Of a stretch of DNA of 64,000 nt, positions 46,068-55,136 are shown piece after piece. The translations under genes and the position numbers were made by a program. The stretch covers positions 62,001 through 126,000 of the forward strand of contig UQRC01000002.1 in assembly GCA_900543445.1 (NCBI GenBank), written 5' to 3'. Each line of letters begins with the position of its first letter. Position 1 is the stretch's first letter. Source of the stretch: an uncultured Lachnobacterium sp. Its GTDB lineage: Bacteria; Bacillota; Clostridia; Lachnospirales; Lachnospiraceae. The notes under the pieces were generated by a model. That model had not been told where the DNA came from. It saw only the letters and a program-made list of their open reading frames with translations, and made no database searches.

Positions 46068-47225
46068 CTACTCCTTCCTGCTCTGTTCAAACAACCACTC
46101 CCGAATGATGTCAATATCATACGCGGTCTGCCAGGTGCATATATGATGCTCACCGCCGTTGGAATGCCAGCCGGCTGCGACGGTCTCCAGCTTGTAAGGC
46201 GTGAAGATAATGTCCGGTTTCTCCTGCAGGATCTCCTCTTCGATCCTCGTGTACTCTTCCTCGGACAGTCCCGCCTCGATCACGCGTCTGGATACCTTGG
46301 CTCCCGCACGCTCCATATTGACACACATCTGGTTCATGGTTGGAAACGCCTTGGCATCTCCCTGTGAACAAAGCATCCATAATTTCTGTTTCTCAAGTTT
46401 CGGGATGTTTCTCTCATCCCACTGTCCGGCTACCAGATAGGAAGCCGCAAAATATTCTGGGTAACGGATATTTAAGACGATCGATGCCATACAGCCCATC
46501 GACTGTCCTGTCGTATAAATCCGGTTTTTGTCAATGTTATAGATGTCGACGATATTATCAAGCGCCGCTTTGGCATCCTCCAGTCTCGGATCCACATTCC
46601 AGTCGTCATCGACGATCGGTGGTCCGTCAAACTGTGGTGCAAACACGAAGCACGGATGCTCCTTCTGCGATTCCGGAGTCGTCCAGACGAGCGCTCCTAC
46701 GCCCTGTGCAAGTGTCAGACGGGTGTCCTCCCCACATACTCCTGCGTCGTGAATGAACTGCACCAGCGGATAACTTTTGTTGGAATCATAATCCTTCGGT
46801 ATGTACAGATTGTATTTCTGTGTGCCGTACTGCATCTGGATAAACGGATCCACGAGCGCATCGAAAGTTTTATCGGACTCCATCCAATCCTCTGTCGGCT
46901 CAACGATTTCACCATCGGCGGTCTTTACCGCCTTCTTCTGGCAAAGCCAGACTTTCGCCTCCGACAACGTGGATTTTATTCCTTTCCAAGGCATACCCGG
47001 ATGATACGTTGCCGCTTCTTCATCCGCAGGATCCAGCTGCAGGGTGATCTTATTCCCTTCCCATTCCATTCCGGTAACGGTTCTGTCCTTCACTTCGTAT
47101 ACATCGGTGTCCAGAGTCTTACCGTCGATCTCTTTTCGGTATGTAATTACCGCTGCAACACATTTCTGTCCGTCGGTTTTCACCTCGGTGACAGCGGTGA
47201 TATGTTCGATGTCCTTATGTTCCAT
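46068..47225 (-). CDS. Alpha/beta-hydrolase esterase, PHB-depolymerase/feruloyl-esterase-like
   Basis: 385 residues from the ATG at 47225 with AGGAG at six bases. The N-terminal 130 residues form a beta-rich region. Then comes an alpha/beta-hydrolase with QKYNLYIPKDYDSNKSYPLV, VQFIHDAGV as oxyanion region, the nucleophile Ser in TTGQSMGCMAS near residue 240, and a probable His in NGGEHHICTW near 365. Secreted relatives are PHB depolymerase-type and feruloyl esterases; this copy has no signal peptide and would cleave an ester imported by the Opp-type transporter. That link is inferred from the operon. A substrate call is not possible. Confidence 0.85.
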   Translation of the reverse strand: MEHKDIEHITAVTEVKTDGQKCVAAVITYRKEIDGKTLDTDVYEVKDRTVTGMEWEGNKITLQLDPADEEAATYHPGMPWKGIKSTLSEAKVWLCQKKAVKTADGEIVEPTEDWMESDKTFDALVDPFIQMQYGTQKYNLYIPKDYDSNKSYPLVQFIHDAGVCGEDTRLTLAQGVGALVWTTPESQKEHPCFVFAPQFDGPPIVDDDWNVDPRLEDAKAALDNIVDIYNIDKNRIYTTGQSMGCMASIVLNIRYPEYFAASYLVAGQWDERNIPKLEKQKLWMLCSQGDAKAFPTMNQMCVNMERAGAKVSRRVIEAGLSEEEYTRIEEEILQEKPDIIFTPYKLETVAAGWHSNGGEHHICTWQTAYDIDIIREWLFEQSRKE

Positions 47226-47234
47226 AATCATCTC

Positions 47235-47921
47235 CTAGCCGATCAAATGCGGCTCTCCGGGTGGAAGTTCCACCTCATTCTTCTGCGTTGTATAACGCAT
47301 TTTCTTTTCAAGGAAATACATCGCAAACGGTGCGAGTGCTGTGCACATCACGCCAACTGCCAGCAAAAGCTCCGCGCCTGCATGTGTAACGCCAAGGAAG
47401 ATCTGCAGGATCATTACAATCCCTGTCAGCATCATCAGGCATCCGGTAATTATGGTGTAACGCGAAATGCGCTCTGTGCTTGCATGGTGCTCCCACCATG
47501 TCATCTTTCTCTTGGTTACTGCGTATCCAATCGTCGAAGCCAGCATCAGCACCAGAAACGGCACGCTCACCAGTCCCGGTATTGCAACCAGACGTGATGT
47601 GTTTCCCTCGAACCCCGGTCTTGTCATCAGCCAGAAAAAGCCAATCGCTGCAAACAATGCGAGCACGGACATCAGCACCTTCTGCACGATCCATTCCCGA
47701 TCGGAACAGTCCTGCACATGCCAGTCATCCGTATAGTAACGCTCAATTCGATATTTTCCGTTCGGTTTCTCGATTCGAAGCTCGGTATAACCGTGGAAAT
47801 ATTTGTGATAGTGATCGTTGTGACGGAAGCCTGTCTCCGCAGTCTCGCCCAAGCGCTGCTGGAGTTTCCAGTCACTCTTGACACCATAGATATCGTTTCC
47901 AACTTTCTGTCTGTTTCTCAC
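47235..47921 (-). CDS. Membrane protein of unknown function
   Basis: 228 residues. A soluble N-terminal 80 residues rich in His/Tyr (GFRHNDHYHKYFHGYTEL) precedes four membrane segments (about 82-100, 112-132, 152-175, 183-203) and a short charged tail. I recognise no family. It sits between OppF (14 bases before) and the esterase (nine bases after), inside the operon, so it may take part in handling the imported compound. The His-rich stretch may bind metal, but this is a guess. Confidence 0.8.
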   Translation of the reverse strand: MRNRQKVGNDIYGVKSDWKLQQRLGETAETGFRHNDHYHKYFHGYTELRIEKPNGKYRIERYYTDDWHVQDCSDREWIVQKVLMSVLALFAAIGFFWLMTRPGFEGNTSRLVAIPGLVSVPFLVLMLASTIGYAVTKRKMTWWEHHASTERISRYTIITGCLMMLTGIVMILQIFLGVTHAGAELLLAVGVMCTALAPFAMYFLEKKMRYTTQKNEVELPPGEPHLIG

Positions 47922-47935
47922 TATGAAGACCTCAC

Positions 47936-48886
47936 TTAATCATTGATTTCTTTCACTCTGCAACATGAAACAAAATGTTTCGGTTCCACCTCAATCAGCT
48001 GCTGCGGTTCTTTACATTTCTCGCAGGCGTACGGGCATCTTGCCGCAAAACGGCATCCCGGTTCCGGATTGATGGCGGATGTAATCTCGCCTTTTAACTG
48101 TACTCTCTGCATCGGATGATCCAGATCAATGGATGGGATTGCAGAAAGCAAGGCCTTGGTATATGGGTGCAGCGGGCGTAAGAAAAGCTCCTTGGATGGA
48201 GATGTCTCAACCAGCTGACCTAAGTACATAACACAGATGTCATCCGAGATATGACGAACGACTGACAAATCATGCGTTACAAACATATAAGTAAGCTGCA
48301 TCTGCTCCTGCAGATCCATCAGCAGGTTTAGAACCTGTGCCTGAATGGATACGTCGAGTGCGGATACCGGCTCGTCACACATGATAAACTGCGGGTTCAA
48401 TGCGAGCGCACGGGCGATTCCAACTCGTTGTCTGCGTCCACCGTCCATCTCGTGTGGATAGGCGAGTCGCAGACGCTCCTCGATTCCGACGAGATCCATC
48501 AGTTCCTCTGTTCTTGCATTGATCTCTGCCTTGGAGAAACGGTGTGCCTCCTGAAGAGGCTCACGAATTGTCGATTCTACGGAAGAACGCGGATTCAGGC
48601 TGGAATACGGATCCTGAAATACGATACTTACCTGCTCTCTGAGCTTTCTGAGTTCTTTTCCCTTCGCGTAGGTAATGTCCTTGCCATTGAGACGGACCGT
48701 TCCGTCGGTTGCATCAAGCAGACGGATGATGGTTCGGCCGAGTGTACTCTTGCCGCATCCGGACTCTCCTACAACGCCCATCGTATGGCCTTTTTCAATC
48801 GAAAAGGTGATGTCATCAACAGCATGGTTTACGCCTGCACCGACATTAAAATATTTTTTCAGGTGTTCTACTTCAAGCAATGCCAT
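47936..48886 (-). CDS. Oligopeptide/dipeptide-type ABC transporter ATP-binding protein (OppF/DppF-like)
   Basis: 316 residues from the ATG at 48886, with AAGGAGG nine bases upstream. Walker A is GVVGESGCGKST, the Q-loop is FQDPYSSLNP, the signature is MDGGRRQRVGIARAL (where LSGGQRQR is usual, so the first two signature residues are Met-Asp), and Walker B is FIMCDEPVSALD. The C-terminal oligopeptide domain has GCRFAARCPYACEKCK, a Cys-rich Fe-S or metal site typical of OppF/DppF. The altered signature is a real oddity in the ATPase. Confidence 0.93.
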   Translation of the reverse strand: MALLEVEHLKKYFNVGAGVNHAVDDITFSIEKGHTMGVVGESGCGKSTLGRTIIRLLDATDGTVRLNGKDITYAKGKELRKLREQVSIVFQDPYSSLNPRSSVESTIREPLQEAHRFSKAEINARTEELMDLVGIEERLRLAYPHEMDGGRRQRVGIARALALNPQFIMCDEPVSALDVSIQAQVLNLLMDLQEQMQLTYMFVTHDLSVVRHISDDICVMYLGQLVETSPSKELFLRPLHPYTKALLSAIPSIDLDHPMQRVQLKGEITSAINPEPGCRFAARCPYACEKCKEPQQLIEVEPKHFVSCCRVKEIND

Positions 48887-48888
48887 CT

Positions 48889-49863
48889 TTATACGCCTCC
48901 TTTTCCGAATTTGTGGCAACGGACAAAATGTCCTTTTTCAATCTCGATCATGGATGCCGCACATTCCTTGCCGGCCTCACAGCTCTCCGGACATCTTGGA
49001 CAGAACTTGCAGCCCTGTGGCAGATGTGTCGGATCTGGTGGAAGACCCTTGATCGGTTTGAGTCTCTTCGAATCGTCATCCAGCTTTGGAAGGGATCCGA
49101 ACAGTCCAAGTGTATATGGGTGTACCGGATTGCGGAAGATCTGTTCCTTTGATCCGCTCTCCACGATCTCTCCAGCGTAAATGATCGCTACCTTGTCACA
49201 AGTCTCTGCGACAACACCCAGATCATGTGTAATCAATACCATCGAAGTATTGAACTTGTCTTTTAACGCCTTGATCATCTCAAGAACCTGCGCCTGAATC
49301 GTTACGTCCAAGGCTGTGGTCGGCTCGTCCGCAAGCAGCAGCTCCGGATTGCAGGCTAATGCCATCGCGATAACGACACGCTGCTTCATACCTCCGGAGA
49401 ACTGATGCGGATAATCATGAAAACGAAGGGAGGATATTCCTACCATCTCCAGCATCTCAATGGTTCTCTTCTCTGCCTCTTCTCTGGAGATCTTGTTGTG
49501 CTGTAACACAACTTCGTTGATCTGATCACCTACGGTCATCGTTGGGTTTAAGGCAGTCATCGGATCCTGGAAGATCATAGCGATTTTATTACCACGGATT
49601 TTCTGCATCTCCTGCTCCGAGAGCTCAAGGAGATTACTTTCGTCCAAAACAACTTTACCTGATTTAATTTTTGCCGGTGGTGTCGGCAGAATCCGAAGGA
49701 TCGCTTTTGCGATGGTTGTTTTACCAGCTCCGGTCTCTCCGACAAGGCCGATCGTTTCGCCTTTGTTTAAGTCAAGATCTACGCCGTTGACGGCCTGAAC
49801 GATCTCTCCACCGGAGGAATATTCGACCACCAGATCCCGGATGGATAAATAGCTTTCACTCAT
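48889..49863 (-). CDS. Oligopeptide/dipeptide-type ABC transporter ATP-binding protein (OppD/DppD-like)
   Basis: 324 residues from the ATG at 49863, preceded by AGGAGG. Walker A is GLVGETGAGKTT, the Q-loop is FQDPMTALNP, the signature is FSGGMKQRVVIAMAL and Walker B is LLLADEPTTALD. The C-terminal domain has CKFCPRCPESCEAGKEC, again Cys-rich. It partners OppF, whose gene starts two bases after this one stops. Confidence 0.94.
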   Translation of the reverse strand: MSESYLSIRDLVVEYSSGGEIVQAVNGVDLDLNKGETIGLVGETGAGKTTIAKAILRILPTPPAKIKSGKVVLDESNLLELSEQEMQKIRGNKIAMIFQDPMTALNPTMTVGDQINEVVLQHNKISREEAEKRTIEMLEMVGISSLRFHDYPHQFSGGMKQRVVIAMALACNPELLLADEPTTALDVTIQAQVLEMIKALKDKFNTSMVLITHDLGVVAETCDKVAIIYAGEIVESGSKEQIFRNPVHPYTLGLFGSLPKLDDDSKRLKPIKGLPPDPTHLPQGCKFCPRCPESCEAGKECAASMIEIEKGHFVRCHKFGKGGV

Positions 49864-49873
49864 CTTTCTCCTC

Positions 49874-50761
49874 CTAGTCCTTAAGTCGTGGATCCATAGC
49901 ATCACGGAGTCCATCACCTAACATATTAATTGCAAGAACGGTTATCAGAATCGCAACACCCGGCCAGATCATCATGTGCGGGTATTTCATAATGTAATCT
50001 CTTGCTGCCGAACACATAGCGCCCCACTCAGCTGCAGGTGGCTGAATACCTAAACCGATGTAGGAAAGTCCGGCTGCCGACATCATCGTTGCACCGATCT
50101 GTCCGGTTGTACCGACGATCGTAGGTGCGATAATGTTTGGCATCATATGCTTATACATAATTTTGAATTTAGAACAGTTCATTGCTTTGGCGGCCTCGAG
50201 ATACTCCATCTCACGCTCCTTTAACGCCATGGCACGGGTTCCACGGATAGATCCGGGAATACCTCCGACGGTCAATGCCAGAATGGTGTAACCGAATCCG
50301 GATCCGAGTGATGCGGAGATGATGATTGCCAGCAGTGTTGCCGGAATTGCCATCCAGACATCACAGATTCGCATGACGATGTTGTCCACCTGTCCGCCGT
50401 AATAGCCAACCATTGTTCCAAAAAATACACCGAAAAACATTCCGATGATCGCGCAGATCAGACCGAGGGAGAGAGAGTATCTTCCACCATAGATGATACG
50501 GCTGAAGATGTCTCGTCCGAGGTTATCGCATCCCATAATGTGGGCTGCGGAAGGTGTCTGGTTCAATGCGGAATAGTCCATATAGTTTGGATCATACGGA
50601 GCAACGAGCGGTGCGAAGATCGCAGCTAGAATGATGATGATCAGCACGATCAGTCCACCCATCGCTACTTTATTTTTTCTAAGTCGTCCCATGATCTGGG
50701 AAAACTGCGTCTGCTTTTTCTTCTTTCTGGTGCCTTCGGGAGTTGCATTCTTCTTTGCCAT
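49874..50761 (-). CDS. Oligopeptide/dipeptide-type ABC transporter permease (OppC/DppC-like)
   Basis: 295 residues. A basic N-terminus with GTRKKKKQTQ, one membrane segment, then the DppC-type core. EAA loop: YLEAAKAMNCSKFKIMYKHMMPNII. It ends LNMLGDGLRDAMDPRLKD, the classic OppC end. It overlaps OppB by one base at 50761 and is followed ten bases later by OppD. Confidence 0.95.
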   Translation of the reverse strand: MAKKNATPEGTRKKKKQTQFSQIMGRLRKNKVAMGGLIVLIIIILAAIFAPLVAPYDPNYMDYSALNQTPSAAHIMGCDNLGRDIFSRIIYGGRYSLSLGLICAIIGMFFGVFFGTMVGYYGGQVDNIVMRICDVWMAIPATLLAIIISASLGSGFGYTILALTVGGIPGSIRGTRAMALKEREMEYLEAAKAMNCSKFKIMYKHMMPNIIAPTIVGTTGQIGATMMSAAGLSYIGLGIQPPAAEWGAMCSAARDYIMKYPHMMIWPGVAILITVLAINMLGDGLRDAMDPRLKD

Positions 50762-51723
50762 TATTTCTTTCCTCCCTTCTTCTTTGCGCCATAATTGACA
50801 TACTGTGCTTTAATTCTCGGGTCAAGGTACGCATAGAATAAATCTACGAGAAGTGTGATGACCGCTGAGAACATTGCAAGGATCAATACCGATCCACGGA
50901 TAACCGGATAATCTCGGCTGCTTACGCCGGTAAGAAGATACTGTCCGATACCAGGGAACGAGAATACCTGCTCGATAACTACGGTTCCACCTACAACCAT
51001 CGCCAGCTGCATACCCAATGCATTTACTACCGGGATCAAAGCGTTTGGAAGCATATGTTTGTAGATAACGACTCTCTCCGAAAGTCCCTTTGCACGTGCG
51101 GTTGTTACGAAGTCCGCACGGATGGTTTCCAGTACAGCGGATCGTGTCTGTCTTGCATTCATCGCGATTCCGGAAAGTGAGTTTGCAAGTACCGGCATGA
51201 TCCAGCACTGCCAGCCGGTAATACCGTATGGAGGCAACCAGCCTAACTTTACAGAAAACAGAACGACCATCATGAGTGCCAGCCAGAACTGTGGAACAGA
51301 GATAAATACCATTGCCATGATCAAAAGTCCCTGATCCTGAAAGCTGTTACGATGGATTGCTGCGTTAACGCCAAGTGGAATACCGATGATGATATTTAAA
51401 GCCATAGAGATCAGTCCAAGGCCGAGTGTTCTAGGAAGTCTTGTTGCGAACTCATTGATAACCGGTGTTCCATAAATATAAGAATTTCCAAAATCGAGAT
51501 GTAAGAATACATCACTCAAATATGTTCCGAGCTGTACGATAAATGGTTTATCCAATCCCATGATTTCCCGTTGTCGTAAGATGTCAGCCTGCGTCGCTCC
51601 TGATCCAAGTACGATCTGTGCCGGATCACCCGGAACAAACCAGAGGATAACAAAGATGACGATAGCCACACTCAGCATAATGACGATCAGCCACAGGATT
51701 CTTTTTAATATGTATTTCCACAT
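50761..51723 (-). CDS. Oligopeptide/dipeptide-type ABC transporter permease (OppB/DppB-like)
   Basis: 320 residues starting MWKYILKRILWLIVIM, with the DppB motifs VPGDPA, FGNSYIYGTPV, EAA-type ADFVTTARAKGLSERVVIYKHMLPNAL and the end YAYLDPRIK. It forms the channel with OppC. It is separated from the binding-protein gene by a stem-loop. Confidence 0.95.
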   Translation of the reverse strand: MWKYILKRILWLIVIMLSVAIVIFVILWFVPGDPAQIVLGSGATQADILRQREIMGLDKPFIVQLGTYLSDVFLHLDFGNSYIYGTPVINEFATRLPRTLGLGLISMALNIIIGIPLGVNAAIHRNSFQDQGLLIMAMVFISVPQFWLALMMVVLFSVKLGWLPPYGITGWQCWIMPVLANSLSGIAMNARQTRSAVLETIRADFVTTARAKGLSERVVIYKHMLPNALIPVVNALGMQLAMVVGGTVVIEQVFSFPGIGQYLLTGVSSRDYPVIRGSVLILAMFSAVITLLVDLFYAYLDPRIKAQYVNYGAKKKGGKK

Positions 51724-51751
51724 TATGTAAATCCTCTCTTTTTAACCAAAT

Positions 51752-51783
51752 GGGTTTCGAGTTCCTTTCGTCCCCCGAAACCC
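51752..51783 (-). promoter_or_regulatory. Stem-loop between binding-protein and OppB genes
   Basis: GGGTTTCG / CGAAACCC (8 bp) with a 16-base loop, 20 bases after the binding-protein stop on the minus strand, without a U run. Likely stabilises the binding-protein mRNA or limits read-through. Confidence 0.65.
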
Positions 51784-51802
51784 TCGTTCATATGTAACTT
51801 AA

Positions 51803-53491
51803 CTACTGTGCCTTAAAGCAACATGCTCCTGGGAGGAAGCGAAGTTTATCGCCCTGGCATACATAGGTACAATCTTCCGGGACAATATTGTAGTTGTTAC
51901 CAGCGTAGATGCCCATTGTGTATGCATGGTCGGTAGCCATCTCCCACCAAGCCTGCATATTTTCAGAAGTATGTCCGTCTTCTGTGTTACATGTATTCAG
52001 CAAGTCATTCCACTCGTCATCTACAACGAAGGATGTTGTACGATCTCCAGAGGATGAGTTGTTGTATGAGAAGTCATGTAACCAGGCCTGTACGTTGTAG
52101 TCACCAGCCATCATACCAAAGTTCAGATCCCAGGCTGTTGAATCCGCCTGTGTTGCGTTTGCAGTAGCGTTATCTACCTGAAGAAGCTCAACGTTGATAC
52201 CGAATGCTGCAAGCTGTGCTGCGATAATGGTTGCAGTATCTGCATAAGTGCTCATTACCATAAGTGTCAGTGTCTCTCCATTGTAGGAAGAAGCATCCAG
52301 ATATTTCTGAACGGTCTCAGCATCTACAGAACTCTTGGAATTGTAGTTGTCAAGGCTTTCCCAATCTACCATATCGTAATCGCTGTAGTAATCATTTGCG
52401 TATGCATATAATCTTGAGTATGTGCCGCCAAGTGCTGTGATCAGTCCATCCTGATCGATTGCGTAGAAGACCGCTTTTCTGAGGTTTTCATCATGTAATG
52501 GTGAATTCTCGCTACAGTTTGGATTCAGGTAGTAGATAAACTTCTGTGAGTAGGTCTGTACGTTTGCCTTGTCTGCGTACTTTCCACCATCAACGAAATC
52601 CGCGATGCTCTCAAAAGCCATATCCTGTACCATGTCAAGAGATCCTGTTGCAACACCGTTCTCACGCTGTACGTTCTCAGATACGAACTGGAATGTCAGG
52701 TTACGAACGTTTGCCTGCTGCTCCTGATGGCGAAGGCTTTCATCGGTCTGCCAATAATCATCGTTCTTCTCGAGAACCAAGCTGGATCCTGATGTATATT
52801 TCACGAATTTGTAAGGTCCTGTACCGCACATATCGTTTGCAAGTGCGGATGCGGATGCATTATAAGAATCTTCGTTTACGATAAAGCATCTGCAGAAGAA
52901 GTTGTCGAACCATCCAAGGTTTGACTGCTCCTTGGTAAAATCGAACTCTACGGTAGTGTCATCGATTGCTTTTGCCTCTACGAAATCATCCCATCCGGAA
53001 GTTGTCTCATTCTTGAACTGATAGTTATAACTGAATGCAACATCGGATGCGGTAACTTTGTTGCCAGCGTGGTCTACAATGTAATCGTAGATGTAAACGG
53101 TGTAAACGCCGGTTCCATCTTCGTGATCACAGCCCGGTTCAAAGCTTCCTTTGCTCTCATCAGCAAGTACGCCGTAGCGTTCGCCGGAAGACGTACACTC
53201 ATAAAGCATCTCGTATACTTCGTAGTTACCAGGTGTATCATTGTTGGTTCCCCAAGGGGCAAGTGTTGTTGCATCCTGCCAGCCAATCGTGATACTGTCT
53301 CTCTCGACGCTATTGTCAATATTTGCCTTATCGGTAAGGGATGCCGAATTTTCGACCGTCGCAACGCTCTTGGTGTCATCATTCTTGGTCGCTTCTGTCT
53401 GCGAAGTTGCAGATCCATTACTGCTTCCACATGCCATCATACTGACTGCCATTGCAGCCGCCATAATTACAGATAGAACTTTTCTCTTCAT
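51803..53491 (-). CDS. Family 5 solute-binding lipoprotein (Opp/Dpp type)
   Basis: 562 residues from the ATG at 53491, with AAGGAG six bases upstream; the in-frame start at 53566 lies before the promoter -10 box. Lipobox SMMAC (Cys at 21), then a Ser/Thr-rich linker and a family 5 binding fold (VTASDVAFSYNYQ, CGTGPYKFVKYTSGSSL). These proteins bind peptides, but also glycosides or nickel, so the ligand is open. It is the first gene of the operon. Its own promoter stands at 53538-53566. Confidence 0.93.
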   Translation of the reverse strand: MKRKVLSVIMAAAMAVSMMACGSSNGSATSQTEATKNDDTKSVATVENSASLTDKANIDNSVERDSITIGWQDATTLAPWGTNNDTPGNYEVYEMLYECTSSGERYGVLADESKGSFEPGCDHEDGTGVYTVYIYDYIVDHAGNKVTASDVAFSYNYQFKNETTSGWDDFVEAKAIDDTTVEFDFTKEQSNLGWFDNFFCRCFIVNEDSYNASASALANDMCGTGPYKFVKYTSGSSLVLEKNDDYWQTDESLRHQEQQANVRNLTFQFVSENVQRENGVATGSLDMVQDMAFESIADFVDGGKYADKANVQTYSQKFIYYLNPNCSENSPLHDENLRKAVFYAIDQDGLITALGGTYSRLYAYANDYYSDYDMVDWESLDNYNSKSSVDAETVQKYLDASSYNGETLTLMVMSTYADTATIIAAQLAAFGINVELLQVDNATANATQADSTAWDLNFGMMAGDYNVQAWLHDFSYNNSSSGDRTTSFVVDDEWNDLLNTCNTEDGHTSENMQAWWEMATDHAYTMGIYAGNNYNIVPEDCTYVCQGDKLRFLPGACCFKAQ

Positions 53492-53537
53492 ATTTTTCTC
53501 CTTCTCCTGTTGGGTTAATACGTTTCTTGTTATCCTA

Positions 53538-53566
53538 ATATTAATTATTTCCACCTTCTTTTTCAA
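53538..53566 (-). promoter_or_regulatory. Promoter of the Opp-type operon
   Basis: Minus strand: TTGAAA (53561-53566), 17-base spacer, TAATAT (53538-53543), about 46 bases before the ATG of the binding protein and just after the upstream terminator. Confidence 0.65.
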
Positions 53567-53570
53567 ATCA

Positions 53571-53609
53571 AAAAAAGAAAGGCTTTATTCATTTTCTGAA
53601 TAAAGCCTT
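53571..53609 (-). terminator. Terminator of the small membrane-anchored protein gene
   Basis: A 13-bp perfect stem AAGGCTTTATTCA / TGAATAAAGCCTT with a 5-base loop, followed on the minus strand by TCTTTTTTT. A strong terminator isolating the Opp operon from the gene upstream. Confidence 0.95.
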
Positions 53610-53627
53610 CTCGCAGGATTCCTTTTC

Positions 53628-53996
53628 CTATTCGTTTTTTGCCTTCACAATATCCTTATAAATGGTCTTCGTCGCATTCTTGCTGGAAGAATTGACCACA
53701 TATACGCCGTCTTCCGTTGTGATCACAACGAAGGAACCGATTTTATCATCCGCATAGATTTTGCAATTTTCTTCGGCCGATGCGTCATATTGATCCACCA
53801 GTTCGACGTCCGTGACATCATCCAAATTAATAAACAACGGTGTTTCTCCACTTTCTACAATTCCGATCTTATTATCGTCGACGCCAACCGTGACCGATAC
53901 TGCCTCCGGATCATTCATCCTGTAGACGGTATAGATGACGATGAGCGCAATAAGAATGATGGCACCGAGCACATTTCTTGATTTGGTACTTTGCAT
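53628..53996 (-). CDS. Membrane-anchored protein with PH-like domain, unknown function
   Basis: 122 residues: a membrane segment at about 8-23 and then a soluble beta-rich region of 95 residues with VTVGVDDNKIGIVESGETPLFI and VVITTEDGVYVVNSSSKNAT, the repeated strand layout seen in bacterial PH-like domains. No catalytic motif. GGAGG lies before the start. It is divergent from the LysR gene at 54183 and terminated separately from the Opp operon, so no function is implied by its position. Confidence 0.75.
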   Translation of the reverse strand: MQSTKSRNVLGAIILIALIVIYTVYRMNDPEAVSVTVGVDDNKIGIVESGETPLFINLDDVTDVELVDQYDASAEENCKIYADDKIGSFVVITTEDGVYVVNSSSKNATKTIYKDIVKAKNE

Positions 53997-54182
53997 CCAA
54001 TTCCTCCCTCTTCCTATTTATATTCTTTTCATCTTTCCCTACCATATCATAAATCTATGATTTCTTCAAACGAAAGTGCGATACGCTTTATGCAGTTTCC
54101 GAATAAATCTTTTCTGTTTTTCTATTCCACTTTTTTCTTTTTTGTGCTAGCATTTGTGTAGAATATAAGAAAGGAGAACGCG

Positions 54183-55136
54183 ATGTCAGATACTATAAGT
54201 TACCATACCGAATTTATACGACTTTGCGAAGCAGGGAATCTCTTTGAGGCCGCCGACAGTCTCTACATCTCGGAATCCAGCCTCTTAAAGCATATGCACA
54301 TTCTCGAGGAAGAGGTCGCCCACAAACTGTTCAACAAGTGCTCCACACGCGTGGAACTCACCGAATACGGCGCTCTCTACCTGTCCTTTGCGTATCGTTT
54401 TAAGGCACTCGACAAGGAACTGTCCGCAAAGATTGCGGAGTTGGATGCGAAAAATTCGTCGATCATAAAGCTGGCGATCGCAAGATCCATGAACTGCGAT
54501 CATATCGTAAATATGCTGTCCGATCACTTCTGTGAGAGGTATCCGAATTACTCGATCTCACCGGGAGAGTTTAGCCGCACGGTCAATCTGCACCAGACGT
54601 TTCATATGGGATATGAACTGGTTTTTGCCGTAGGATCTTCGACGACCAGCGAGGAATACGACTGTTTTCAGTGGTCTTCGGACCGGATGGTTGCCATCCT
54701 TCCGGTGGATCACCCACTGGCGAAACGCAAGAAGATCAGGCTGTCGGAACTTTCAAACGATAAGTTTCTCTTGTTCCCGGAGGGATCCTTCCTGCATGAT
54801 TACAGTTTGAGGCTTTGTAAGAAAGCAGGCTTCGATCCACAGGTTGATTTTACGATCCATGGAACGAGAAACCTTGTGGAGCTTGTGTCCTCCGGTATCG
54901 GAGTATCACTTACCACGGCAAGCGACATCGTCACAATCAAGCAGCATCATGTGGCGATGGTCGAGATCTCGCCGACGCCGCCGGTTTACCTGAATCTCTA
55001 CCGGCGCAAGGATCAGCCGCTATCCCGACCAGCGCAGGCATTCTGGGACTATGCAATTGAAATTCACAATACACACAGCAAAGATATTCCGTATTTCGGA
55101 CCGGAGGGTGAAGTTGGAAACATCTATTTTAAATGA
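54183..55136 (+). CDS. LysR-family transcriptional regulator
   Basis: 317 residues. The N-terminal helix-turn-helix is AGNLFEAADSLYISESSLLKHMHILEEE with the LysR linker helix after it, then the substrate-binding domain (about 90-300, with HPLAKRKKIRLSELSNDKF). The N-terminus is a few residues different from typical LysR starts but in register. A promoter with TTGTGC, 16 bases, TATAAG and AAGGAG stands upstream. It may control the neighbouring Opp-type operon or the LysR gene after it; the inducer is unknown. Confidence 0.92.
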   Translation: MSDTISYHTEFIRLCEAGNLFEAADSLYISESSLLKHMHILEEEVAHKLFNKCSTRVELTEYGALYLSFAYRFKALDKELSAKIAELDAKNSSIIKLAIARSMNCDHIVNMLSDHFCERYPNYSISPGEFSRTVNLHQTFHMGYELVFAVGSSTTSEEYDCFQWSSDRMVAILPVDHPLAKRKKIRLSELSNDKFLLFPEGSFLHDYSLRLCKKAGFDPQVDFTIHGTRNLVELVSSGIGVSLTTASDIVTIKQHHVAMVEISPTPPVYLNLYRRKDQPLSRPAQAFWDYAIEIHNTHSKDIPYFGPEGEVGNIYFK

